DNA from: Cryobacterium aureum
GTDB lineage: Bacteria > Actinomycetota > Actinomycetes > Actinomycetales > Microbacteriaceae
Assembly (NCBI RefSeq): GCF_002954245.1
Contig: NZ_PPTG01000009.1
Span: 344,405 to 408,404, forward strand
Direction: 5' to 3'
DNA: 64,000 nt
Shown: positions 26,798-36,118 of the stretch, piece by piece
Layout of the letters: every line of letters starts with the position of its first letter
How positions within the stretch are numbered: the first letter of the stretch is position 1
The notes under the pieces: model-generated
Told to the model about the DNA's origin: nothing
Databases searched by the model: none
What the model saw: only the letters and a program-made list of their open reading frames with translations
Program-made: the position numbers and the translations under genes

Positions 26798-26833
26798 TGC
26801 CCCGGGCCGACTCTGTTGAGGAGGCCCGGGGCA
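26798..26833 (+). terminator. Strong GC hairpin between the alcohol dehydrogenase and aldo/keto reductase genes
   Basis: Arms TGCCCCGGGCC (26798-26808) and GGCCCGGGGCA (26823-26833) pair perfectly over 11 bp with a 14-nt loop. No T-run follows, so it would be an actinobacterial-type terminator without U-tract for the upstream dehydrogenase, or a leader structure 20 bp before the next start. The AAAGGAG ribosome site lies just outside the stem. Confidence 0.5.
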
Positions 26834-26853
26834 TCCGTCATTAAAGGAGTCCC

Positions 26854-27831
26854 ATGAAGTATGTGAAGTTCGGCAGCACCGGCCTGGATGTTTCCCCGAT
26901 CGCCTTGGGGTGCATGAGTTATGGCGAGCCGGAACGCGGCAACCACGCCTGGACACTGACCGAGGAGACCAGCCGGCCGTTCATCCGTCAGGCCGTTGAA
27001 GCCGGGATCAACTTCTTCGACACCGCGAATGGGTACTCGGCCGGGTCGAGTGAAGAAATCCTCGGCCGAGCACTCAAGGAGTACGCGAACCGGGACGAGG
27101 TCGTTGTAGCGACCAAGGTCTACGCGCCCGTCGGCGAGGGTCCCAACCAGCGTGGCCTGTCGCGCAAGGCGGTGCTGCAGGAAATCGACAATAGCCTGCG
27201 CCGGCTCGACCTCGACTACGTGGACCTCTACATCGTGCACCGTTTCGACCCATTCACTCCCCTCGAGGAGACGCTTGAAGCCCTGCACGACGTGGTGCGC
27301 TCGGGTAAGGCACGCTACCTGGGCGCCTCCTCGATGTTTGCCTGGCAATTTGCCAAGGCGCTGCGCCTGCAGCAGGTGAACGGCTGGACCCCGTTCGCGT
27401 CGATGCAGAGCCAGTACAACCTGATCAACCGAGAAGAGGAGCGGGAGATGTTCCCCCTCGCAGTGGATGCCGGCATCGCCCTCACCCCGTGGAGTCCGCT
27501 TGCGCGTGGAAAGCTCACTCGGGACTGGGACGAAACGACCGCCCGCACCGAGACGGACCTGTTCGGCCAGACCTTATACGCACAGGCAGAGGACGGCGAT
27601 CGTGCTGTTGCTTCAGTTGTTGCCGACATCGCCACCGAGCACGGCGTGCCGCGAGCGCAGGTCGCCTTGGCCTGGGTGTCGGGCAACCCCGCCGTGACGG
27701 CGCCGATCGTGGGCGCCACGAAGCCGAAGCACCTAAACGATGCCATCGCCTCGCTCGACCTCGAGCTCAGCGCCGACGAGCGCGCGCGGCTTGAGGCATC
27801 GTACGTTCCGCGTTTGCCCGAAGGATTCTAG
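26854..27831 (+). CDS. Aldo/keto reductase
   Basis: 325 residues forming a TIM-barrel AKR. The catalytic tetrad is recognisable: Asp and Tyr in NFFDTANGYSAGSSEE, Lys in EVVVATKVYAPVG, His in DLYIVHRFDP. The C-terminal AWVSGNPAVTAPIVGATKP motif binds NADP. It resembles the YdhF/AKR14-like group of general oxidoreductases; the substrate is unknown. Convergent with the XRE-type regulator, only 4 bp between the two stops. Confidence 0.88.
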   Translation: MKYVKFGSTGLDVSPIALGCMSYGEPERGNHAWTLTEETSRPFIRQAVEAGINFFDTANGYSAGSSEEILGRALKEYANRDEVVVATKVYAPVGEGPNQRGLSRKAVLQEIDNSLRRLDLDYVDLYIVHRFDPFTPLEETLEALHDVVRSGKARYLGASSMFAWQFAKALRLQQVNGWTPFASMQSQYNLINREEEREMFPLAVDAGIALTPWSPLARGKLTRDWDETTARTETDLFGQTLYAQAEDGDRAVASVVADIATEHGVPRAQVALAWVSGNPAVTAPIVGATKPKHLNDAIASLDLELSADERARLEASYVPRLPEGF

Positions 27832-27835
27832 ACCT

Positions 27836-28714
27836 TCAGCGAAAGGACTCGAGCGCGGCGGTATCCGTCTGATCTGTGCGCCAGGAGGCCAGAATGCGCA
27901 GCGCGTCGCTTGAGGCCGACGCCGGTTGAGTGCTGTAAACGAAGAGTTGCTGGTCTGGTTCGCCCGGAACCGGGAAGGTCTCGTAGTCCACGTCGATCCG
28001 GCCCACGATCGGGTGCACGAAGCGCTTCACGCCGAACGTGCACTCCCACACGCGGTGCTGACTCCACCACGCGCGAAATTCGTCGCTCTTGACGGTCAAC
28101 TCACCGATCAGCTCATTCAGGGCCCGATCGTTGGGGTGAGACCGCGCGTCGTGGCGGAGCATAGCCGCCACATCGCACGCCACGATCTCCCAGTCCAGAT
28201 ACAGCGTGCGCGCCGACGGGTCGAGGAAAGTCCATCTGGCCATGCTGCGCCCGAGTCCCGCGCTCTTCGTGAAATCCTTCAGCAGCAGCTTGGCGAGGTC
28301 ATTCATGGCCAGCACATCCATGCCGACGCCGAGCACGAAGGCCGGCTGCGTCGTGAAGGAATCCATGATGGTGCGCACCGACGGCCGAACCGCGTGGGTG
28401 CGTCGCCGCTGCTGGATGCGGCCGCCGGTCGAGGCGGATAACAGCGAGAACAGGTAGCTGCGCTCCGCCTCATTCAGGTGCAGCACTCCGGCGAGCGCAT
28501 TGACAACGGCATCGGATGCCTGCGTCACCCGGCCCTGTTCCATACGCGCGTAGTAATCAACGCTCACACCGGCTAGGCCGGCTACTTCGTCGCGGCGCAG
28601 TCCGGGTACCCGCCGGGCGGCCGCGTGGGGGTTTACCGGCAGGCCGACATCGGCCGGCGTCAGTCGGGCCCGGGCCGAGCGCAGAAAATCAGCGAGGGTA
28701 TCTTTGTCGTCCAT
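27836..28714 (-). CDS. XRE-type regulator with MmyB-like ligand-binding domain
   Basis: 292 residues from ATG 28714 (MDDKDTLADFL). N-terminal helix-turn-helix: RRDEVAGLAGVSVDYYARME, preceded by the characteristic RVPGLRRDE. The C-terminal ~180 residues match the MmyB-like ligand-binding domain (MDVLAMNDLAKLLL, FLDPSARTLYLDWE, HPIVGRIDVDYETF). Such regulators usually sit next to short-chain dehydrogenases or aldo/keto reductases and control them; here it lies between one of each, and diverges from the SDR gene. Ligand unknown, possibly a fatty-acyl compound as for other MmyB-like folds. Confidence 0.86.
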   Translation of the reverse strand: MDDKDTLADFLRSARARLTPADVGLPVNPHAAARRVPGLRRDEVAGLAGVSVDYYARMEQGRVTQASDAVVNALAGVLHLNEAERSYLFSLLSASTGGRIQQRRRTHAVRPSVRTIMDSFTTQPAFVLGVGMDVLAMNDLAKLLLKDFTKSAGLGRSMARWTFLDPSARTLYLDWEIVACDVAAMLRHDARSHPNDRALNELIGELTVKSDEFRAWWSQHRVWECTFGVKRFVHPIVGRIDVDYETFPVPGEPDQQLFVYSTQPASASSDALRILASWRTDQTDTAALESFR

Positions 28715-29011
28715 CCCTCCAGTATCTCCCGCCACCGCGCGTCGAAGTTGGGAGGCGGCCCGACAACTGGAGTTTATGCTCCGAAAATGCCGACACGGCG
28801 GCCCGCCCGCCGTCGATCAGGAGCTCAGCGTATGAGCAGCGGCGAGCGCTGCTTGCTGAGGTCATCAACTGTACAATTGAGTATTCGTGCAAGTCTGGGT
28901 TCTCCAGCGTCTGTCGGGTGTATAGCTGCACCATGTCTTCTGTTTCCACAACCTGATGGATCAGCGCCGGGTCGCCTTTCTTGCCTCATCACGAGCAAGA
29001 GAGCCACACAC

Positions 29012-29743
29012 ATGAAAATGCAGGATCTGACCGCAAAAATCGCTGTTATCACGGGAGCCTCCAGCGGAATTGGAGCCGCCGCAGCGCGTCTTCTGGTCGA
29101 AGAGGGTGCCCACGTTATCCTGGTCGCCCGGCGCGTGGAACGGCTGCAGGAGCTGGCCGCCGAACTTGGAGACTCCGCCACGGTTATGCAGCTCGATGTC
29201 GCGGATGCCGCCGCAGTCACTGCGATGTTCGCCACGATCAAGAGTCGTTTCGGTGGGGTGGATCTACTCTTCAACAACGCCGGCCTGGGCATCAGCTCGC
29301 CATTTGAAAGCAGCGACCCCGCTGACTGGAAGTCAATGATCGATGCAAATCTGCATGGCGTGCTGAACTGCACCCAGGCGGCCATCCCCCTTATGCGCGG
29401 TCGCGCTGGCGCAATGATCTGCTCCGTTTCGAGCGTCGGTGGACGCTACGGCACAGCCACCTGGTCGGTGTACAGCGCGACGAAGTATGCCGTCGTCGGT
29501 TTTCACGATGCCCTGCGCAAGGAACTTGGCGAGGAGGGCATCCGCGTCTCGGTTCTCGAACCGGGCGCTGTCTGGACCGAGTTCGGCGAGAACGTCAGCG
29601 ATGCGCTACTGACCCGCCGCACCCAGCTAGAAGCGATGCAGTCCGAAGACGTAGCCCAGGCCCTGGTCTTCGCTTTTGCGCAGCCGGCCAATGTGCTCAT
29701 CCAGGAGATTCTCATGCGCCCGGTCAAGCAGATCGCCCCCTGA
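29012..29743 (+). CDS. Short-chain dehydrogenase/reductase
   Basis: 243 residues from ATG 29012 (MKMQDLTAKI). NADP-binding TGASSGIG motif near residues 14-21, NNAG motif in LLFNNAGLGISS, catalytic Ser in CSVSSVGG and the YSATK active-site motif (Tyr and Lys). Classical SDR with an Arg after the first strand (ARRVERL), which favours NADP. Substrate unknown. Probably under control of the divergent MmyB-like regulator. The 297-bp gap between them holds the two promoters and shows no gene. Confidence 0.86.
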   Translation: MKMQDLTAKIAVITGASSGIGAAAARLLVEEGAHVILVARRVERLQELAAELGDSATVMQLDVADAAAVTAMFATIKSRFGGVDLLFNNAGLGISSPFESSDPADWKSMIDANLHGVLNCTQAAIPLMRGRAGAMICSVSSVGGRYGTATWSVYSATKYAVVGFHDALRKELGEEGIRVSVLEPGAVWTEFGENVSDALLTRRTQLEAMQSEDVAQALVFAFAQPANVLIQEILMRPVKQIAP

Positions 29744-29811
29744 CCTGCTGCAGCTTCGAGGCCGGCGCCGATACGATCCACGGACAGAGTCGCTGTCAGC
29801 CCGGCCTCCCG

Positions 29812-30567
29812 TCAGCTAACCGGGAGTAATCGCACCTGGTCGCCGCAGCCGACACTTCCCGGGCGAATGACCTGGGCGTAGACGCCGAACGGAATGTCAC
29901 TCCCGTTCAAGCGGGCGAGGGTCTTCAACAGATTCGTGCCGCGAGCGCCGGTGTCGGGCTCCAGATCGATGACCGCGCAGCGAGGAATGCCGACGCCCAC
30001 GCGCAGACGCGCGCTCCCCACGTCGAGTTCACGACCAGCCCAGGAATCTTCAACCTGTGCAGCCGCGTCGCCCGTGTCAATTGTGAACGTCGCCCGAAAC
30101 CGGCGAGCATCAACGGTCGTGGCCGCCTCATCGGCGAGCCGGCGAAGCGAACTCGTCGTCAGGATGGTGACGGAGTCGCCGTAGACCACGCCGCCCGGGG
30201 TGTTGATCTGTGCCACAGCGACATCCTTCCCGAGCAAACGAGAGAATGCCAGGGCCCAGGGCCCGTCAACCACCTGCATGCCAACGGCGCGACCCCAGTA
30301 GTCGAGTGTGACATTTTGATCGTTGAACTCGGGTGTCGCGGCAATCTGCTGCCCGCCGATGTCGACCGACAGCACCCCGTCTTGCCACTGGGCTCGGCAG
30401 GTGATCAATAACGGATGCTCAACGGTCTTCAACACGCGCCCGTTCGCGAGGTCAACGACCGCGAAGAGCCGGTCCCCCACCGGACCGTCTGCTTCGAGCA
30501 GCACGTTTTTGCGCGTCGTGTGTGGGCCGCCCTTGAGCGCCGACAGGCCAATGTCGCGAATCTGCAT
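29812..30567 (-). CDS. MOSC domain-containing protein
   Basis: 251 residues from ATG 30567 (MQIRDIGLSALKGG). An N-terminal MOSC_N beta-barrel (VLLEADGPVGDRLFAVVD) is followed by the MOSC domain (INTPGGVVYGDSVTILTTSS, RFRATFTIDT, GIPRCAVIDLEPDTG and the C-terminal GVYAQVIRPGSVGCGDQVRL). The conserved Cys of molybdenum-cofactor sulfurase/mARC-type MOSC proteins is in GIPRCAV. Members carry sulfur or bind molybdenum cofactor in reductive detoxification. No partner reductase gene is adjacent. Confidence 0.86.
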   Translation of the reverse strand: MQIRDIGLSALKGGPHTTRKNVLLEADGPVGDRLFAVVDLANGRVLKTVEHPLLITCRAQWQDGVLSVDIGGQQIAATPEFNDQNVTLDYWGRAVGMQVVDGPWALAFSRLLGKDVAVAQINTPGGVVYGDSVTILTTSSLRRLADEAATTVDARRFRATFTIDTGDAAAQVEDSWAGRELDVGSARLRVGVGIPRCAVIDLEPDTGARGTNLLKTLARLNGSDIPFGVYAQVIRPGSVGCGDQVRLLPVS

Positions 30568-30661
30568 AATAGTGATCACCCTACCGGCCGACTGCTCACG
30601 GGCGGGGCTGACCGAATTACTAACTTCGCGGCGGCCGCGGAACGCCGGCCACAATCTACGA

Positions 30662-31354
30662 TCAGCGCAGTCGTCGAGCCCGCAGGACAACGTCGTGGGT
30701 GTGATGCGACCCGGCGCCGGTCGCTACATGGCGCGGCCGGGTCTCGTCGACCTCAACCTGCCAGTTGTCGTCCAGCAGCGCAGCGACCTGGGCCGGGCCC
30801 ACATAGTCGTCGGCATGAAAACCGTGGGCCGCGGCCTCCTCCTCCGTCGGAGCGGGGTGATGCACAAAGAGCAGCACACCGTTGAGGGCGACCGCCGCGA
30901 GCAGCGCGTGCTCGGCAACGTTCTCGTCGGTGCGCAACAACGCGGGGTACTGCGCAGAAACCAGATCGAAGGACGCCGGCGGTAGCGCCGCCTCGACCAG
31001 GCCAGCGTGTAGCCAGTTCACCTGCACTCCGCGAACGGCGGCCTGGGCGGCTGCCCGGTCGAGTGCTACCCGCGACACGTCCAGGGCGGTGACACGCCAC
31101 CCGTGTTCCGTCAGCCAGAGGGCATCCGCTCCTTCGCCGCAGCCGACGTCCAGCGCGCGCCCGGCCGGTAATCCCTGCACCTCGGTCAGCAGTGTCGCGT
31201 TCGGCTGTCCACTCCACAGCTGTGCCATATCGGAGTAGCGTTCGTCCCAGAATTCCTCGACCGCGCCGGGATCGCGCGGGGCGTGAGCAGCGGATGCCGC
31301 CTCCGCGTTGTCATGGTCGGTCTCGGCGGGTGTGGTGTCGTTCGTGTGCTCCAT
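30662..31354 (-). CDS. Class I SAM-dependent methyltransferase
   Basis: 230 residues. SAM-binding motif I is RALDVGCGEGADALWL, motif II is VTALDVSRVALDRA and the region around SFDLVSAQYPALL is the usual motif IV. The N-terminus (~30 residues) is acidic and low in complexity. It resembles TehB/thiopurine-type small-molecule methyltransferases with a WDERY entry motif; substrate unknown. Upstream of the MOSC gene in the same direction with a gap of about 95 bp. Confidence 0.86.
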   Translation of the reverse strand: MEHTNDTTPAETDHDNAEAASAAHAPRDPGAVEEFWDERYSDMAQLWSGQPNATLLTEVQGLPAGRALDVGCGEGADALWLTEHGWRVTALDVSRVALDRAAAQAAVRGVQVNWLHAGLVEAALPPASFDLVSAQYPALLRTDENVAEHALLAAVALNGVLLFVHHPAPTEEEAAAHGFHADDYVGPAQVAALLDDNWQVEVDETRPRHVATGAGSHHTHDVVLRARRLR

Positions 31355-31428
31355 GGTTCAAGCATCCGTCTTTCACGGGTTCACGACAAATTCTGGTGGC
31401 GGTAACCGGGGGCCGCGGAACTGCTCGT

Positions 31429-32349
31429 TTAGGAGACTTCACTGCGCAACGGAAGCGTGCGCAGACTGGCAAACTTCCGTACTCCCCCGTGAATGGGGTC
31501 GGTGAAGCGCAACTCGTTTGCGAGCAACTGCAGGGGGCGGGTGAAATCGTCGAGCGCGACATCCTGCACGACGGGGTAGAGCGGGTCATTGCTGATGGGA
31601 ATTCCCAAACCGAGCATGTGCATGCGCAATTGGTGGGTGCGACCGGTGCGGGGTGTCAGCCGGTAGCTGCCCAGGCCGTCGATCACCGAGTCGAGTTCGA
31701 TCAACGACTCGGCGTTGGCCGGCGCGCCCGGCAGTACCTCGGCCTGCCACCGACCACGGCGCGTCGTGAGGTGATTGCGCACCGTCACGGGCAGGTCGAG
31801 GCCCGGCAGCAGCGGCGCCAGCGCACGGTAGGTCTTTTCCACTTCGTGGCGTTGGAACATCGACTGATACGCCCCGCGCCAACGTCGCTCGGTCGACAGA
31901 ACCAGCAGCCCCGACGTCACCCGGTCCAGCCGATGCAGCGGGGAGAGCTCAGGGAGCTGCAGCTCCGCACGCAGACGCACCACCACGCTCTGCACGACGT
32001 GACGCCCGCGCGGAATGGACGAGAGAAAGGCGGGCTTGTCGATCACCACTATCCGATCGTCGCGATAGATCATATGAATGGGCCCCGGAACAACCGTCTC
32101 CTCAGCCAGATCTCGGTGGAACCACACAAAGGTGTACGGCTGATATGGGTCGCGGCCGTCGACTGCGGCGCCGGTGGCATAGACAAAACGCTCCTCGGCC
32201 AGAAAACCAGTCACGTCCACGAACTCCGACAACCGCTCGTCGAGCCAAGTTCCCATGGTCTGCCAAGGCGGATGCTGCGCCCGTTCCGGCGTGCACACCC
32301 ACGCGGCATCGAGCCCGTGTCGTTGCGGGAGCGGAGAACGTGGTGGCAT
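31429..32349 (-). CDS. RluA-family pseudouridine synthase
   Basis: 306 residues. The catalytic Asp is in the family motif PLHRLDRVTSGLLVLS; supporting motifs are MIYRDDRIVVIDKPAFL and the C-terminal LTPRTGRTHQLRMHMLGLG. The N-terminal ~90 residues resemble the extension of RluA-like proteins of actinobacteria (WLDERLSEF). It isomerises uridine to pseudouridine in rRNA or tRNA; which site cannot be told from sequence. Confidence 0.88.
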   Translation of the reverse strand: MPPRSPLPQRHGLDAAWVCTPERAQHPPWQTMGTWLDERLSEFVDVTGFLAEERFVYATGAAVDGRDPYQPYTFVWFHRDLAEETVVPGPIHMIYRDDRIVVIDKPAFLSSIPRGRHVVQSVVVRLRAELQLPELSPLHRLDRVTSGLLVLSTERRWRGAYQSMFQRHEVEKTYRALAPLLPGLDLPVTVRNHLTTRRGRWQAEVLPGAPANAESLIELDSVIDGLGSYRLTPRTGRTHQLRMHMLGLGIPISNDPLYPVVQDVALDDFTRPLQLLANELRFTDPIHGGVRKFASLRTLPLRSEVS

Positions 32350-32495
32350 GCACTGATGGTACGTGGCCCCGCTCTTTCGCCGCAGTCGATTGCTGGTGCA
32401 AGTGGGAAGCCGAGTTGCCTTGCCCCCGCCGCGCGGCGCAGACTGGAGATACCGGATCGCAACTGAGTCTTCCGCCTGTGGCTAAGGAGCTCACT

Positions 32496-33503
32496 ATGAC
32501 CGAACCGAACGATGCGCGCGTCGGCCTCTATATCGACTTCGACAACATCGTCATCTCGCGTTATCAGCAGCTGCACGGGCGCAATGCTTTTCAGCGTGAC
32601 GGCATCCGTGATTTCAATAAGTCGAGTCCGAATGCCGACCCCGAGGTCGCCGCGCGGCTCGCCTCCGCGACGGTGGATTTCAACGCCATCATCGACTTTG
32701 CCGCGTCGTTTGGCACCCTGGTCGTGAACCGTGCCTACGCCGACTGGTCGGTGCCCGTGAACGCGAGTTACCAGCGCCAGCTCATGTCTCGCGCGGTGGA
32801 CCTAACCCAGCTGTTCACCACGACCACCCGCGGAACCAAGAACGGTGCCGACATCCGTTTGGCCGTCGACGTGGTCGAAGACCTCTTTCGACTGCCTGAC
32901 CTGACCCACGTGATCATCATCGCTGGCGACTCCGACTACATCGCTCTCGCCCAGAAGTCGAAGCGGCTGGGTCGCTTTGTGGTCGGCATCGGCGTTGCGG
33001 GCTCAACGAGCACCTCACTCGCCGCTGCGTGCGACGAGTTCGAGGACTACGACTCGCTGCCCGGAATTGGCAAAGCAACCGTCACGACCACTGCGGAGCG
33101 ACCCAAGACCAGTAGGAAGGCGCCGGAAGCTGCCGAGATTACACCCGAGCCGGCGCCCATTCAGGCCCGTCTTTTCGCCACTAATCCCATGTTTTCGCAC
33201 ACCGAGGACGCGCAGTTCGACGAGCCTGAGGCCGGCGACGACATTGATCCACAGACACTGGCCACCGAGCTTCTGGTACGTGCGCTGCAGATCGGTCACG
33301 CCAAGGGTGACGCCGACGAGTGGCTCAACACGGGCACGATCAAGAACCAGATGCGCCGCATGGACCCCTCGTTCAACGAGAAGCCGCTCGGCTTTCGGTC
33401 TTTCACCGACTTTCTCTCCTCGCGCAGCGACCTGGCCGAGCTGAAAGAGGATGGCCCGCAGCGGCTCATCCGGCTGCGCCCCGAAGCAGAAAGCAGGCGC
33501 TAA
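32496..33503 (+). CDS. NYN-domain ribonuclease-like protein with C-terminal OST-HTH/LOTUS domain
   Basis: 335 residues from ATG 32496, preceded by AAGGAG. The N-terminal NYN (PIN-like) domain has the acidic residues in VGLYIDFDNIVISR, the NGADIRLAVDVVEDL motif and IIIAGDSDYIALA. An Ala/Pro-rich linker (about residues 195-240) leads to a C-terminal winged-helix LOTUS unit (TIKNQMRRMDPSFNEKPLGF, SFTDFLSSR). NYN-LOTUS proteins (LabA/MARF1-like) are thought to process RNA. Divergent from the RluA gene, so an RNA-related neighbourhood. Confidence 0.86.
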   Translation: MTEPNDARVGLYIDFDNIVISRYQQLHGRNAFQRDGIRDFNKSSPNADPEVAARLASATVDFNAIIDFAASFGTLVVNRAYADWSVPVNASYQRQLMSRAVDLTQLFTTTTRGTKNGADIRLAVDVVEDLFRLPDLTHVIIIAGDSDYIALAQKSKRLGRFVVGIGVAGSTSTSLAAACDEFEDYDSLPGIGKATVTTTAERPKTSRKAPEAAEITPEPAPIQARLFATNPMFSHTEDAQFDEPEAGDDIDPQTLATELLVRALQIGHAKGDADEWLNTGTIKNQMRRMDPSFNEKPLGFRSFTDFLSSRSDLAELKEDGPQRLIRLRPEAESRR

Positions 33504-33599
33504 GTCCGGCGGGGCGCGCAGCCTGCCGAATAGCCGCGCTTCTAGATGGCGAGGCCGAGCGAGGCGGGCGGGTTTGTGCCCAGCTCCCCCAGCATCCGC

Positions 33600-34100
33600 T
33601 CAACGATGTTGTGAGGTTCGATCGGGGCGGGCGGCTCTCGGGAGGAGCACCCAGATTGCGATGATCGCGAGGAGTGTTGCACCGCCCGCGATGAAACCGG
33701 CGGCGGTCGAAATGACAACGTCGAAGATAAGCAACACGACGCCGGCGACCACGAGCCCGAGCACACCCAGGGTGGCAATGAGGAGTCGATGGGCTGTGGC
33801 AACCAGCTCGGCCTTGGCCTTCTTACGAAACAGGGTTCGATGCAGGCTCACAGGGGCCAACCCCAGGATCGTGCTCAGGGTAGCCAGCACTACGAGCACG
33901 AGGTAGATGCTGACCTGTTCGCGGTCGAGGTCGGTGAATCTGTTCTGGAAAGCCAGCGTCAAGAGAAAGCCCGTGATGATTTGGGTACCGGTCTGTGTGA
34001 CTCGGAGTTCCTGGAGCGTGTCGTTCCAGTTGCGATCGAGGCGCTCAACGGGCGATTCATCTCGACCGTCGTTGGGATCCGCGTCCGGTGTCTCAGTCAT
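33600..34100 (-). CDS. DUF6328 family membrane protein
   Basis: 166 residues. The cytosolic N-terminus (VERLDRNWNDTLQELRVTQT) with GTQIITGFLLTLAF is the diagnostic DUF6328 sequence. Four hydrophobic segments follow, with a basic loop after the second (HRTLFRKKAKAEL). Function unknown; widespread single-copy actinobacterial family. Convergent with the NYN gene. Confidence 0.8.
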   Translation of the reverse strand: MTETPDADPNDGRDESPVERLDRNWNDTLQELRVTQTGTQIITGFLLTLAFQNRFTDLDREQVSIYLVLVVLATLSTILGLAPVSLHRTLFRKKAKAELVATAHRLLIATLGVLGLVVAGVVLLIFDVVISTAAGFIAGGATLLAIIAIWVLLPRAARPDRTSQHR

Positions 34101-34220
34101 GTCCAGATGCTAGCGCTGCGCGCTGCCAGCGATGTGTTCAATGGCGTCCTTATTTGGCGGTAAGCTCTTACAGTTGTCTTCCGCAGGTTTTGATCGTTGA
34201 AATCGCGTTGTGGAGAACGG

Positions 34221-34297
<77 letters not shown>

Positions 34298-34333
34298 AAA
34301 GTCCCGGAAACTCAAGGGTTTCCGGGACTTTTT
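34298..34333 (+). terminator. Intrinsic terminator after tRNA-Pro
   Basis: Arms AAAGTCCCGGAAAC (34298-34311) and GTTTCCGGGACTTT (34318-34331) pair perfectly over 14 bp with a 6-nt loop, and the T-run continues to 34333. It ends the tRNA transcript directly after the CCA. Confidence 0.82.
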
Positions 34334-34474
34334 AGGTTAAACAATTGATCACCCCATCAAAAACCCATCAAAAACCCCTCCGAGAACGCCTTCTGGTGGC
34401 TCAGCCGTGCGAGGCGACCACGTCACATTTGGTCCCCTTTGATTGCTTAGGTACGCCGGTCGCACCTACGGAAT

Positions 34475-34714
34475 ATGAACACGAACGAAAACAATTCAAC
34501 CGCCGTCTCGTTGGAACCGCTGATGGATGTCGTCGAGCTGGCGGCCTACCTCGGCATCCCGGTCTCAACTGTCTACGATTGGCGCGTGCACGGCAAAGGC
34601 CCCGCCGCGTACCGGTTCGGCAAACACCTGAAATTTGCGATCTCCGACGTGCAAGCCTGGATGGCCCAGCAGCGCGAACCGTCGGGGCAGCCCGGTACAC
34701 CTGCTCGGCGGTGA
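34475..34714 (+). CDS. Excisionase-like helix-turn-helix protein
   Basis: 79 residues. A MerR/Xis-type winged helix is visible: DVVELAAYLGIPVSTVYDWR, then GKGPAAYRFGKHLKFAISDV and VQAWMAQQ. This is the layout of small excisionases and recombination directionality factors encoded just before tyrosine integrases in actinobacterial elements. The integrase start is 5 bp after its stop, so both are likely co-expressed. It would favour excision of the element. Confidence 0.78.
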   Translation: MNTNENNSTAVSLEPLMDVVELAAYLGIPVSTVYDWRVHGKGPAAYRFGKHLKFAISDVQAWMAQQREPSGQPGTPARR

Positions 34715-34718
34715 ACTG

Positions 34719-35906
34719 ATGTCGCGGCCACGTCAGACGATCGGCACCTTCGGCGACATCATCACCCGCATCAGGCCGTCGGGCCAGTTCGAAGCCCGAA
34801 CCCATTACCGGGATTGGGATGGCCAATCTCGCCAAGTGCAGGCCACCGGCAGCACCGCCAAGGCGGCCGAACGCGCGTTGAGGGGCAAGCTAGCTGAGAG
34901 GAACCAAGTGCAGCCCACAAACGGATACCTGACTCCAGACAGCCTGTTCACCGCTTTGGTAACGTACTGGCTGGACGACATTGACGCGGAGGATCGCATC
35001 TCGAAGACCACCCGCAATCTGTATGAGCGCAACATGCGCACGCTCGTGCTGCCGGTCTTTCAATATCTCGCGTTGCGCGAGATCGGCGTCGTGCGCTGTG
35101 ACCAATTCATCAAGCAGATGGCGAAGCTCTCCTACAGCCGGGCCAAGCAGTCGCGGGTCGTGCTGCGCCTGGCGCTCGAGTTGGCGGTGCGGCACGAGAT
35201 CCTCCCGACCAATCCCATGGACCACGTAGGCCGCCTGCATCGCGAACCCCATATTCCCGATGCGCTCACCTCGGCCGAGGTCAACAAAATTCGCACCGCG
35301 ATCGCCGACTGGGAGGGCGGCGTGGGCTACGTCTCCGGTCCCCGTCCAGACGGACAGCTCGGCTCGATCGTCGAGGTCATGCTCGGCACGTCAGCTCGAA
35401 TCGGAGAGGTGCTGGCCATTCGTCGGCTCGACGTCGATGTCACGAGTGTCGTCCCATCGATTCGTCTCGCCGGCACGATCATAAGCCGCAAGGGCGAGTT
35501 GACCTTTCGGCAGGATCACCCCAAGACGGCGAAGTCGAGGCGCGTGGTGGCGCTGCCGACGTTCACGTCGGACGCGGTGCTGCGACGGCTTGCGATGTCT
35601 CGCGACCTCTCCCCCGATGGCCTGCTGTTTCAGTCTCGCGACGGAACCCCGCTTACCACCGCGAACGTGCGTCGCCAACTGCGCAGCGTTCTTGGTGAGG
35701 CAGGGATCGCCGGAGTGACGCCGCACCTGTTCCGCCGCACGGTGGCCACCGCGGTCAATGACAACGCCAACGTCGAGCTGGCCGCGGAGTTGCTCGGGCA
35801 CACGGATACGAAGATCACGGTGCAGCACTATATCCGGCGGAGCGAGGTGGTCAACCCGGCGACCGCGGAATTGCTCGATCGGGCGTTTGCGCGGGATAAA
35901 AGGTAG
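34719..35906 (+). CDS. Tyrosine recombinase / site-specific integrase
   Basis: 395 residues from ATG 34719 (MSRPRQTIG). An N-terminal arm-binding region and SAM-like core-binding domain (about 70-180) precede the catalytic domain with the RHRY set: Arg in TSARIGEVLAIRRLDV, H-x-x-R in TPHLFRRTVAT, His in LLGHTDTKITVQ and Tyr in HYIRR. It integrates and excises the element at the adjacent tRNA-Pro. This is the left boundary of the island (inference from position). Confidence 0.92.
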   Translation: MSRPRQTIGTFGDIITRIRPSGQFEARTHYRDWDGQSRQVQATGSTAKAAERALRGKLAERNQVQPTNGYLTPDSLFTALVTYWLDDIDAEDRISKTTRNLYERNMRTLVLPVFQYLALREIGVVRCDQFIKQMAKLSYSRAKQSRVVLRLALELAVRHEILPTNPMDHVGRLHREPHIPDALTSAEVNKIRTAIADWEGGVGYVSGPRPDGQLGSIVEVMLGTSARIGEVLAIRRLDVDVTSVVPSIRLAGTIISRKGELTFRQDHPKTAKSRRVVALPTFTSDAVLRRLAMSRDLSPDGLLFQSRDGTPLTTANVRRQLRSVLGEAGIAGVTPHLFRRTVATAVNDNANVELAAELLGHTDTKITVQHYIRRSEVVNPATAELLDRAFARDKR

Positions 35907-36118
35907 GCGCCGTTTACGCTGGACTGAAGACAGATACGGCGCCCAAACTAGCGTCCCGCCGGGCCAGTCCTACTGAGCAGTTTTCTAGATCCAAGACCAC
36001 ATCCACGACGTAATCGGAGGAACGGGTCTTGGTCCGGATTCTAGATGCGATCGAGCCGACTCGACGAAACCCAACCCTTGCTGCCGCTGCGGCCAACTGG
36101 CCAAACGGCTTGCGTGGT

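Noticed and set aside
28715-29011. Small frames between the MmyB-like regulator and the SDR gene
   Set aside because: No motif, ribosome site or consistent codon use; best explained as a divergent promoter region.
31192-32466. A 424-codon plus-strand frame across the RluA gene
   Set aside because: Antisense to an RluA protein with a clear catalytic motif; no motif of its own.
35907-36118. Short minus-strand frame between integrase and TPR gene
   Set aside because: About 80 codons partly overlapping the TPR 3' end, no recognisable sequence.
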